Assembly (NCBI GenBank): GCA_043802345.1
Contig: JAZDLC010000162.1
Span: 1-12,141, forward strand
DNA from: JAZDLC01 sp043802345
GTDB lineage: Bacteria > Planctomycetota > B15-G4 > JADJEK01
Direction: 5' to 3'
Length of the DNA stretch: 12,141 nt
The notes below the pieces were generated by a model. That model worked only from the letters and a program-made list of their open reading frames with translations, made no database searches and was not told the DNA's origin. Made by a program: the position numbers and the translations under genes. This document shows, piece by piece, positions 1 to 6,042 of the stretch. How positions within the stretch are numbered: position 1 is the first letter of the stretch; the number at the start of each line of letters is the position of its first letter.

Positions 1-116
1 GCCGGCCCTCGCCGCCCCTGACTATGTTGCTCCTCCTCGGCACAACGACCGACGGCCGGTCCCGCGCGATGGGGGAGCCGGCCGCCTGGCCTTGTTCAAG
101 ATGTCCGGTCTGAGGT
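1..116. other. Gene-free left edge
   Basis: No start codon with a ribosome-binding site and no convincing frame is seen here. The stretch lies downstream of the minus-strand lipoprotein gene. It holds short GC-rich inverted repeats (for example GACC/GGTC around 45-62) but no adjacent T tract on either strand, so I do not call a terminator. Confidence 0.5.
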
Positions 117-584
117 CTAGTGATCTTCGGACGGGTTGAACTGGTTGAAGGTGACCACGCCGACCACCCAGTCGTAGATCTCGTAGAGATCGATCGCGAG
201 CCCCGCGCCAGCGCCGAAGCCGAGCTTCATGCCGACCATGTAATCTCCGGCGGCCTGGTCGAAGTTCATCATGTCTTCCCCGCCGTCATTGATCATGTTC
301 CGGATCCCCAGGATCTCCAGGTCGGCCATGTCGAAGATGCCGACGCGAATCAACTTGGTGAACTGCAGGTGCGCCCCGAAGGGGTAGTCATTCTTGCCCG
401 TTCCCATGTTGGCATCGAAGATGTCGAACAGGTCGAGGACCAGATTGGTCGGCCAGCCCGCCAGGTTGTCGACCATTTCGGAGCCGTCATTGTCGCCCGG
501 CGTGGGCGCAGCGATCGGCGCCATGTTGGTGGCGCAGCCGCAGAGAAGCGAGGCAAGAAGCAACGAACCGGTAAGCTTCATCAT
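117..584 (-). CDS. Small acidic lipoprotein of unknown function
   Basis: This encodes 155 residues that I cannot assign to a named family. The N-terminus has a lysine followed by a hydrophobic stretch and a lipobox L14-C15-G16-C17, so export and lipid attachment at Cys17 is predicted. The mature part is acidic and rich in Asp, Gly, Phe and Met. It contains the repeated-looking phrases DLFDIFDAN (about 51-59) and VGIFDMADLEI (about 81-91), and a Gly/Ala-rich hydrophobic stretch near 121-140. Loosely it resembles the short lipoproteins of Planctomycetota-type genomes that carry Gly-rich amphipathic segments, but this is an impression and not a match. A good ribosome-binding site (AGGGAGGG, about 8 nt before the first ATG) supports the start; a second ATG follows immediately. 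The stop is TAG with a second in-frame TGA six codons later. The gene is divergent from the gamma-glutamyltransferase gene and shares a 147-bp upstream region with it. Confidence 0.8.
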   Translation of the reverse strand: MMKLTGSLLLASLLCGCATNMAPIAAPTPGDNDGSEMVDNLAGWPTNLVLDLFDIFDANMGTGKNDYPFGAHLQFTKLIRVGIFDMADLEILGIRNMINDGGEDMMNFDQAAGDYMVGMKLGFGAGAGLAIDLYEIYDWVVGVVTFNQFNPSEDH

Positions 585-644
585 TGAGAGAACCCTCCCT
601 TAGGGTATTCATGGTCTTCAGAGCACCAACCGCGATGCGCCCGG

Positions 645-673
645 AGCGTAGGGCGCCTGAAATGCCGATTCAA
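645..673 (-). promoter_or_regulatory. Possible sigma-70 promoter of the lipoprotein gene
   Basis: On the minus strand TTGAAT (673-668) and TACGCT (650-645) are separated by exactly 17 bp. They match 4 of 6 and 3 of 6 consensus bases. The predicted start near 638 would leave a leader of about 50 nt before the ATG at 584. A GCGCCC/GGGCGC inverted repeat (637-642 and 651-656) overlaps the -10 element. This is a weak motif call in GC-rich DNA. Confidence 0.25.
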
Positions 674-677
674 AGTA

Positions 678-693
678 ATTCAGCCTCCTGAAT
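678..693. repeat. Perfect inverted repeat between divergent genes
   Basis: ATTCAG-CCTC-CTGAAT is a perfect 6-bp dyad with a 4-nt centre, located in the shared upstream region of the lipoprotein and ggt genes. A further ATTCA copy lies at 668-672. It could be an operator or a small RNA hairpin in the ggt leader. No regulator can be assigned. Confidence 0.4.
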
Positions 694-734
694 GACCGCG
701 AAGGCCATTCTCGAGGGCGAAAGGAGACCGGGAC

Positions 735-2453
735 ATGCGTCTGACGGCACCCCTGACCCTGGTTCTGCTGGTGGCTGCGTTGACAGGCTGCCTCACCACT
801 TCCTCGCAGGTGCGGGTGGGGAGAGTGCTCCCGGTGGAGGGTGGCGCGGTCGTTTCGGTGGACCCCCTGGCGTCGAGGATCGGGGGGGAAGTGTTGGCCC
901 GGGGAGGCTCCGCGGTGGACGCAGCGGTGGCCACCGCGCTGGCGCTGGCCGTGACCTGGCCGGAGGCGGGGAATCTGGGAGGTGGAGGATTCATGCTGGT
1001 CCGCCAGAGCGAAGGCAGCGCCGTCTTCATCGACTATCGCGAGAAGGCGCCGCTCCTCGCCCGGCCCGACATGTTCCTGAACGAGGCAGGGGTCGTCGAT
1101 CCCGTGAAGGAGCGTCTCGGCTACCTGCCCGTCGGCGTCCCGGGAACCGTGGCCGGCCTGTTCCGGGCGCACCAGGAATTCGGGAGGCTTCCCTGGCGGG
1201 AACTGGTGTTGCCAGCGGTGGAACTGGCGGAGGGCGGGTTCGAGATCGGCCCAGCGCTGGAGAAGTCCCTGGCCTCCGCCGCGAAGGAGTTGGCGCGCTG
1301 CGAAGAGGCCCGGGCGATCTTCTTCGATGAACAGGGGCAGCCGCTCGCGAAGGGAGCGCTGCTGGTGCAGGCAGATCTCGGGCGGTCCCTGCGGCTGATT
1401 GCCGAGCAGGGACGGGACGCTTTCTACGCGGGACCGATTGCCGAGATGGTCGTCAGTGACTCCGGCGAGCGAGGTGGCCTGTTGAGTCGCGAGGACTTCG
1501 CGCGATACGAGGCGGTCATGCGCGAACCGCTCAGGGGCAGCTACCGTGGGTTCGAGATCCTCGCCGGTCCGCCACCCACCAGCGGCGGCACGGTGCTCCT
1601 CGAGTCGCTGAACCAGCTCGAACAGTTCGATCTCGCCTCCCTGCCGGCCGGGTCGGCGGCTGAACTCCATCTTCTGGCGGAGGCTCAGCGCAGGTCGTTT
1701 CTCGATCGGGCGCGATTCCTGGGTGATCCGGACTTCGTGCGAAACCCCCTCGACCGGCTGCTGGACAAGTCGTACGGACGGCTCCTTGGCAGCGGCATCG
1801 ATCTGACCCGGGCCACTCCCTCCGACACCCTGGCGCTGGATCTGGATGGAACGTTGCCTCCACCGGAGAGCGAGCAGACGACTCACTTCTCGGTGATCGA
1901 TGCCGACGGCAACGCGGTCTCCAACACCTACACCTTGGAGGAGTCGTGGGGCGCCAGGACCGTGGCCAGAGGGACGGGAATCCTGCTCAACAACCAGATG
2001 CATGACTTCAACGTCGACCCCGGGCGCAGCACCCGGAAGGGCCGGATCGGCACCGTGCCGAACACGATCCGCCCCGAAAAGAGGATGCTCTCCTCAATGT
2101 GTCCGGTGATCTTGACCCGGCAAGGAAGGCCGTATCTGGTGGCGGGGAGTCCAGGCGGAAGGAGCATCCCTTCGACTGTGCTGCGGGTCGTGACCGGCAT
2201 GGTTGACCATGCCCTCTCTCCGGCCCATGCCGTGGAGCTCTCCCGGGTCCATCACGGGCTCTATCCGGACCTGTTGTTGATCGAGCAGAGCTCCGGTGCG
2301 GAGGTGATGAGCAGGTTGGCCGAGCTCGGTCACACTCTGAAGAAAACCGAACGTCAGGGAGACTGCCACGCCATCGGATGGGATCCGGAAACGGGTGGGT
2401 TGCAGGCGGCGGCGGACGATCGACTCAATGGAGGCGCAACCACAACGCGCTGA
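735..2453 (+). CDS. ggt: Gamma-glutamyltransferase, lipoprotein type
   Basis: This N-terminal nucleophile hydrolase (572 residues) transfers or hydrolyses the gamma-glutamyl group of glutathione and related compounds outside the cytoplasm. The precursor length is typical of the family. Family landmarks occur in order: DYREKAP around Arg101 (substrate carboxylate-binding arginine), Thr382 in EQTTHFS (expected self-cleavage site and catalytic nucleophile), NNQMHDF near 419-425, SSM-C-P at 453-457 (paired serines), and GSPGG at 471-475 (oxyanion-hole glycines). Large and small subunits of about 381 and 191 residues are expected after autocleavage. Unlike the soluble periplasmic enzyme of E. coli, the signal sequence ends in a lipobox L16-T17-G18-C19, so membrane anchoring is predicted. 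The start is supported by AAGGAG at 721-726, 8 nt ahead of the ATG. The gene stands alone, divergent from the small lipoprotein gene. Possible roles are glutathione salvage or peptide-derived amino acid supply. Confidence 0.95.
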   Translation: MRLTAPLTLVLLVAALTGCLTTSSQVRVGRVLPVEGGAVVSVDPLASRIGGEVLARGGSAVDAAVATALALAVTWPEAGNLGGGGFMLVRQSEGSAVFIDYREKAPLLARPDMFLNEAGVVDPVKERLGYLPVGVPGTVAGLFRAHQEFGRLPWRELVLPAVELAEGGFEIGPALEKSLASAAKELARCEEARAIFFDEQGQPLAKGALLVQADLGRSLRLIAEQGRDAFYAGPIAEMVVSDSGERGGLLSREDFARYEAVMREPLRGSYRGFEILAGPPPTSGGTVLLESLNQLEQFDLASLPAGSAAELHLLAEAQRRSFLDRARFLGDPDFVRNPLDRLLDKSYGRLLGSGIDLTRATPSDTLALDLDGTLPPPESEQTTHFSVIDADGNAVSNTYTLEESWGARTVARGTGILLNNQMHDFNVDPGRSTRKGRIGTVPNTIRPEKRMLSSMCPVILTRQGRPYLVAGSPGGRSIPSTVLRVVTGMVDHALSPAHAVELSRVHHGLYPDLLLIEQSSGAEVMSRLAELGHTLKKTERQGDCHAIGWDPETGGLQAAADDRLNGGATTTR

Positions 2454-2506
2454 CCACTCACCTCGGGGCGTTGTTTCAGCGCCCAACTCCGCGAAAAAAA
2501 ACTGGA

Positions 2507-2534
2507 TTGGCACTGCAGAAATGGTTCGTGCCAA
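2507..2534. promoter_or_regulatory. Long-spaced dyad upstream of the sigma factor
   Basis: TTGGCAC (2507-2513) and GTGCCAA (2528-2534) form a perfect 7-bp inverted repeat around a 14-nt spacer. The half-site centres are 21 bp apart, about two helical turns, which is the geometry of many dimeric repressor or activator sites. It lies about 160 bp upstream of the chosen sigma factor start. The binding protein is unknown. Confidence 0.35.
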
Positions 2535-2593
2535 CCGAGCAGGAACTTCCTATGTTTCTTTATCGGATCCGAGTCGAACCACAACATCTTGGG

Positions 2594-2610
2594 TTCGAAT
2601 TTGATTCGAA
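2594..2610. repeat. Two TTCGAA palindromes one helical turn apart
   Basis: TTCGAA occurs at 2594-2599 and 2605-2610, with start positions 11 bp apart. Both are self-complementary and AT-rich compared with their surroundings. They could be an operator pair or part of the promoter region of the sigma factor gene. No -10/-35 pair is clear beside them. Confidence 0.3.
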
Positions 2611-2613
2611 GCG

Positions 2614-2643
2614 GCAGGTCCGGGTGGTGGACCTGCGTGGTCC
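2614..2643 (+). promoter_or_regulatory. Alternative hairpins in the sigma factor leader
   Basis: GCAGGTCC (2614-2621) and GGACCTGC (2629-2636) form a perfect 8-bp stem with a 7-nt loop. The same GGACC (2629-2633) can instead pair with GGTCC at 2639-2643. Its GACCT (2630-2634) is also complementary to AGGTC at 2688-2692, which overlaps the ribosome-binding site of the sigma factor gene. There is no T tract, so it is not a terminator. A role in translation control is conceivable only if the transcript starts upstream of 2614. Confidence 0.3.
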
Positions 2644-2695
2644 TGAGGCGGAGTCGACCGGGACGAGGTCCCCAACACCCCCACGGGAGGTCAAG

Positions 2696-3493
2696 ATGGC
2701 GTCAGCAGTCCAGGCGGCATTGACCAAGGAATGCGAGTGGGAGAGCGAGCCGATCGAGCGGTTGTGGGGGTCCTTTCTGAAGACTCGGTGCCTGGATCTC
2801 CGCAACCGTCTGGTGTTGGTCTATCTGCCGCTGGTGCGCGGCGTGGCGGCACGGATCTCTCGGCGACTGCCCCACAACGTGGAGATCGATGACCTGATCA
2901 GCGCCGGCGTCTTCGGTCTCGTGAATGCGGTTGAGAACTTCGACCCGGAGCGGGCGGTCAAGTTCGAGACCTACTGCCGCAAGCGGGTCAGCGGCGCGAT
3001 GCTGGACGAGTTGCGGCGTCAGGACTGGATTCCCCGGGAGGCCAGGGAGAGAACGGGCCAGATGCGCAGGACCGTCGTGCGTCTCCGGGGGACGCTGGAG
3101 AGAGATCCGGACGACGCGGAGGTGGCGGCCGCTCTGGGGCAGTCGCTGCGGACGCTGCATGACACGGTGAACGACCTGGCGTTTGCGACGCGCTTGCCGC
3201 TCGATCCCCATGTGTCGGAGAGCGGAGACGGGGAAGGACACAGGGCGCGGGTGGAGCCGGTGGACGCCCATCCGGAGCCGCCGGACCAGGTGTTTCACCA
3301 GGAATTGCTCAACATTGTCGATGGCCAGCTCTCCCTCAGGGAGCGGACCATCGTCCACAGCTACTACCACGAAGAGCAGACCATGAAGCGGATCGGCAAC
3401 CGCCTGCGGCTCTCAGAGTCCAGGGTGTGCCAGATGCACATGCACCTGCTCACCCGGCTCAAGGAGCGTCTCTACCAGGAGGTCGCGCCCTGA
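2696..3493 (+). CDS. Sigma-70 family factor, FliA/WhiG (sigma-28) type
   Basis: This 265-residue alternative sigma factor would direct RNA polymerase to a specific promoter set. Region 2 spans about 36-112 (RNRLVLVYLPLVRGVA, EIDDLISAGVFGL, FETYCRKRVSGAMLDELR), followed by the DWIPR junction typical of sigma-28 proteins. Region 3 is about 113-175, with a DPDDAEVAAAL helix. Region 4 is about 211-259, ending with SRVCQMHMHLLTRL, the counterpart of the SRVSQLH motif of FliA and WhiG. The length is slightly above FliA (about 240). I chose ATG 2696 because GGGAGG (2685-2690) sits 5 nt upstream and the family similarity begins only at about residue 23. An in-frame ATG at 2552, with AGGAA upstream, would add 48 residues without family features. 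Flagellar, chemotaxis or anti-sigma genes are absent here, so the regulon is unknown. The gene ends 60 bp before a strong terminator. Confidence 0.9.
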   Translation: MASAVQAALTKECEWESEPIERLWGSFLKTRCLDLRNRLVLVYLPLVRGVAARISRRLPHNVEIDDLISAGVFGLVNAVENFDPERAVKFETYCRKRVSGAMLDELRRQDWIPREARERTGQMRRTVVRLRGTLERDPDDAEVAAALGQSLRTLHDTVNDLAFATRLPLDPHVSESGDGEGHRARVEPVDAHPEPPDQVFHQELLNIVDGQLSLRERTIVHSYYHEEQTMKRIGNRLRLSESRVCQMHMHLLTRLKERLYQEVAP

Positions 3494-3553
3494 GTCCAGA
3501 AGAGATGGCGGGGATCGCGCTTCCTTGGAAGAGGACGCGCGGTTTCCGGGGAG

Positions 3554-3590
3554 GGTCGCCGCCAGCGTTTGCTGGCGGCGACCTCTTTTT
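3554..3590 (+). terminator. Rho-independent terminator after the sigma factor gene
   Basis: A perfect 13-bp GC-rich stem (3554-3566 with 3571-3583) closes a GTTT loop and is followed by TCTTTTT (3584-3590). It lies 60 bp after the sigma factor stop codon and before the convergent HDOD gene. The opposite strand has no T run after the stem, so termination is expected mainly for plus-strand transcription. Confidence 0.92.
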
Positions 3591-3622
3591 CCGCCAGCCT
3601 GTCAGGGAAGAACGTGACGCCG

Positions 3623-4624
3623 TCAGCCGAAGAGCCCCTCGATCCGATTGGCGGAGTAGCCGTCCCGGATCGACTCCAGGAGCGGCTGCCTGCGGTTCGC
3701 CGCCAGATTCAGGATGTCCAGCGTCTGGTCGTTCGCCAGGGCCACGTACCGTGTCTCGTCCCCGCACGACAGGTAGAGATCCTGGCGATGCGCCAGGTTC
3801 ACCAGGGCGGCGCCACGCGTGAAAGCCAGGTTCTGAGCATATTCGTGGTGGCACGCGGAGACAGCGACGATCTCCTGGGGGAGGTTCCACCGCGAGGTCA
3901 GCTTCTCCCCGACCTGTTCGTGGTAGCGGTCGAGCACAGCGCCCACGAAGGGAGTCCGGAACTGGAAACTCGATGGCGCCTCCTTGCGCAGGATGCTCAG
4001 CAGCGGGATCTTGCCGATGTCGTGAAGCAGGCCGAGCGTGTAGGTCTGTTCCGGATCCATGCCGAGCGAAGACGCCAGCGAACGACTGGTGGCGGCCACC
4101 GAGCAGGCTTGCCGCCAGATCTCTTCCGCGATCTGCGTCAGGCCCCGGCCGCGAAAAATGACGCTTTTCACGGATTGGGAATAGAGCATCGAGCGAAGGC
4201 CGCGCATTCCGATCCGCAGGATCGCGCCCCTCACGTTGTCGACCTGGCGGGTGCCGCCATACATCACCGAGTTGGCGACCTTCAGCATGGAGGCGGTGAG
4301 GACCATGTCGGCGGAGACCAGGGTCTCTACCTTGTCCACGTCTGACTCCGGGTCGGCGATCAGGTCGAGCAGCGTCATGTGAGTGGACGGGATATGAGGC
4401 AGTTCGTATTTGCCCTCCTCCACCCTCGCCTCGGTCCGCTTCAGAAGCTCCTGTTCGTCGAACTTGAACTCGACCCTTGACCGGTCGAAGCGGTCGATAT
4501 TGCCCACTCCCGCCAGTGGCTCGGGGAACCCCTTCTGCTCCGGCTCGCTGGCCGGCGGTTCCGGAACCGGCGCGGACTTGACGGCCGCGGGGGCGCTTTT
4601 CTTGGAGAACCAGCTCGGCACCAT
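3623..4624 (-). CDS. HDOD-domain signalling protein
   Basis: This 333-residue protein has a HDOD domain, a catalytically relaxed relative of the HD phosphohydrolases found in bacterial signalling and cell-cycle or motility control. The first 40 residues are Pro/Ala/Lys/Glu-rich and look disordered. The HDOD domain covers about 73-285: LPHIPSTHMTLLDLI, the helix VSADMVLTASMLKVANSV (about 103-120), the region IGMRGLRSML (138-147), LGLLHDIGKIPLL (197-209, with His201-Asp202), YHEQVGEKL (234-242) and ACHHEY (257-262). The His normally found on the helix before HD in active HD enzymes is missing (IWRQACSVA, 169-177), so hydrolase activity is doubtful. The start ATG has GAGGAG 7 nt upstream; an upstream extension in the same frame would run into the neighbouring gene. 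It converges on the sigma factor and diverges from the aminotransferase. Its activity and partners are unknown. Confidence 0.88.
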   Translation of the reverse strand: MVPSWFSKKSAPAAVKSAPVPEPPASEPEQKGFPEPLAGVGNIDRFDRSRVEFKFDEQELLKRTEARVEEGKYELPHIPSTHMTLLDLIADPESDVDKVETLVSADMVLTASMLKVANSVMYGGTRQVDNVRGAILRIGMRGLRSMLYSQSVKSVIFRGRGLTQIAEEIWRQACSVAATSRSLASSLGMDPEQTYTLGLLHDIGKIPLLSILRKEAPSSFQFRTPFVGAVLDRYHEQVGEKLTSRWNLPQEIVAVSACHHEYAQNLAFTRGAALVNLAHRQDLYLSCGDETRYVALANDQTLDILNLAANRRQPLLESIRDGYSANRIEGLFG

Positions 4625-4661
4625 TCTTCGCTCCTCAGGTGATCGACACGGGTCGTCTTCT

Positions 4662-4669
4662 CTATCGGA
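4662..4669 (-). promoter_or_regulatory. Sigma-28-like -10 element before the HDOD gene
   Basis: On the minus strand TCCGATAG reads like the FliA-type -10 consensus GCCGATAA, with 6 matching bases in the core CCGATA. It lies about 38 nt before the ATG at 4624, a suitable distance. The -35 position has no TAAA-like match, so this is a half-site only. It is noted because a sigma-28-type gene is the convergent neighbour. Confidence 0.25.
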
Positions 4670-4674
4670 AAGAA

Positions 4675-4716
4675 CCGGCTCGAGCCCAAGCCGGACCGGG
4701 GGTTTTCTGGCCCCGG
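4675..4716. repeat. Two GC-rich inverted repeats between divergent genes
   Basis: CCGGCT-N8-AGCCGG (4675-4694) and CCGGGG-N9-CCCCGG (4696-4716) lie side by side in the 169-bp region between the HDOD and aminotransferase genes. They could fold in RNA or serve as protein-binding sites. Neither has a T tract that would make it a normal terminator. Confidence 0.35.
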
Positions 4717-4748
4717 GTTTGTGCGGCAGTAGGGGGGCGAGGATGGTA

Positions 4749-4763
4749 GGATCCTGGCTTGCA
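4749..4763 (+). promoter_or_regulatory. Weak sigma-54-like element before the aminotransferase
   Basis: GG at 4749-4750 and GC at 4761-4762 have the 12-bp offset required for sigma-54 promoters, and the -12 block is TTGCA. The -24 block (AGGATC) keeps only the GG and the final C of TGGCAC. A start near 4774 would fit the ribosome-binding site AAGGAG at 4781-4786. A sigma-54 activator is encoded in the same cluster, but chance occurrence is quite possible. Confidence 0.2.
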
Positions 4764-4793
4764 ACGACCTGATATCGCATAAGGAGAACCGAC

Positions 4794-6032
4794 ATGCCCC
4801 CCCTCTCCAAGCGCACCCAGTCGCTCGGTACCGAAAACGCCTTTGTGGTTCTGGCTGAGGTCAATCAGCTCATTGGCGAGGGCCGGGACGTCAAATCGTT
4901 CTGCATCGGACAGCCGGACTTCCTGCCCCCCGACAACGCCAGGGTCGCGGCGATCAATGCCATCTGTCAGGGGAAGACCGGCTACACCCCGTCCGCCGGT
5001 ATCTCCGAGCTGCGCGCCGCGGTGGCGGCGGAGTTCACCAAGACTCGGGGCGTGGACGTGAAGCCGGACCATGTCGTGATCGGATGCGGGGCGAAGCCGT
5101 TCATCAGCCACACGATCCACACGGTGACCGACTACGGCGAGGGACACGAGGTCCTGTATCCGAATCCGGGCTTCCCGATCTACTCGTCCATGATCAAGGC
5201 GGCGGGCGCGGTGCCGGTGCCGCTGGAACTGTACGAGCGGAACGACTTCGCCTTCGACCTGGAACACCTCGAAGCCAAGATCAGTGACCGCACCAGGCTG
5301 CTGATCCTCTGCTCGCCGCACAACCCCACCGGCGGCGTGCTGTCGAAGGAGACGATGGCGGGAATCGCGGACATCATCCGGCCGCACAAGCAGATCTGGG
5401 TCTACAGCGACGAGCCGTACTCCAAGCTGGTCTATGATGCGCCCCTGGCCACGATTGAGGCGGAACCTGGCATGCTGGAGCGTACCGTGATCGTGGACAG
5501 CGCGTCGAAGACGTACGCCATGCCCGGCATGCGTCTCGGGTATGCCGCGAACGCGGAGCTGGCACCTCACTTCACGCGCTGGAACACCAACACCGATTCG
5601 TGTCCGCCATCGCCCAGCCAGTACGCGGTGCTGGCCGCCTTGACCGGCTCGCAGAAGTGCGTGGAGATCATGCGTGCATCGTTCCTGGAACGCCGCAACC
5701 TGATCGTCAAGCTGCTGAACGACATGCCGGGGGTGACCTGCAAGACTCCTGGCGGAGCCTTCTATGTCTGGCCGAACGTGACCGGGGCATGTGAACGGAC
5801 GGGAGTGAAGGACTCGGAGGAACTGCGGAAGTTGCTGCTGCATGAGGCGGGAGTGGCGGTGCTGGCCGACATCCACTTCGGCCCGCGAATCAAGGGGGAG
5901 GGGCAGCACCTGCGCTTCTCCTACGCCACCGCCAAGGACGACATCATCGAGGGGTGCAAGCGGATGGCCGAGCTGCTGAAGCAGCGGGAGAAGACGACCA
6001 TGGGAGCGAAAGGGAGTTCAAGGACTGGCTGA
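4794..6032 (+). CDS. Class I/II PLP-dependent aminotransferase (AspAT-like)
   Basis: This 412-residue cytoplasmic enzyme would move amino groups between amino acids and 2-oxo acids using pyridoxal phosphate. Family signatures are in order: GQPDF at 39-43, GYTPSAG at 63-69 (Tyr64), SPHNPTGG at 174-181 (Asn177, cofactor ring contact), SDEPYSKLVY at 205-214 (Asp206, binds the pyridine nitrogen; Tyr209), SASKTYAMPGMRLGY at 236-250 (Lys239, Schiff-base lysine; Arg247, phosphate contact) and LRFSYA at 373-378 (Arg374, alpha-carboxylate). This layout is that of the aspartate aminotransferase Ib group, but the side-chain specificity cannot be read from the sequence. The start has AAGGAG (4781-4786) 7 nt upstream. 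The last 15 or so residues (KTTMGAKGSSRTG) are a polar tail beyond the family core. The stop overlaps or closely precedes the IscU-like gene, so the two are probably co-transcribed and translationally coupled. Confidence 0.93.
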   Translation: MPPLSKRTQSLGTENAFVVLAEVNQLIGEGRDVKSFCIGQPDFLPPDNARVAAINAICQGKTGYTPSAGISELRAAVAAEFTKTRGVDVKPDHVVIGCGAKPFISHTIHTVTDYGEGHEVLYPNPGFPIYSSMIKAAGAVPVPLELYERNDFAFDLEHLEAKISDRTRLLILCSPHNPTGGVLSKETMAGIADIIRPHKQIWVYSDEPYSKLVYDAPLATIEAEPGMLERTVIVDSASKTYAMPGMRLGYAANAELAPHFTRWNTNTDSCPPSPSQYAVLAALTGSQKCVEIMRASFLERRNLIVKLLNDMPGVTCKTPGGAFYVWPNVTGACERTGVKDSEELRKLLLHEAGVAVLADIHFGPRIKGEGQHLRFSYATAKDDIIEGCKRMAELLKQREKTTMGAKGSSRTG

Positions 6033-6042
6033 TCGCGACCAG

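Noticed and set aside
618..2003. Long open frame antisense to ggt (461 codons)
   Set aside because: GC-rich coding DNA leaves antisense frames open. The translation shows no domain, is rich in Arg, Gln, Gly and His as expected for a shadow, and lacks a ribosome-binding site, while the plus-strand frame is a clear GGT.
2466..2484. Terminator after ggt (GGGCG/CGCCC stem)
   Set aside because: The stem has only 5 bp and is followed by an A run (2494-2501), not a T run, on the plus strand. It gives no rho-independent signal.
2508..2526. Sigma-54 promoter at TGGCAC upstream of the sigma factor
   Set aside because: The -24 block is good, but the -12 position reads AAAT instead of TTGC at the required spacing. 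The bases are better explained as one arm of the TTGGCAC/GTGCCAA dyad.
2378..2695. Sigma factor translated from 2378 (371 residues)
   Set aside because: The first part overlaps the end of ggt and shows no sigma family features. ATG 2696 has a good Shine-Dalgarno and suffices for region 2. ATG 2552 remains a minor alternative.
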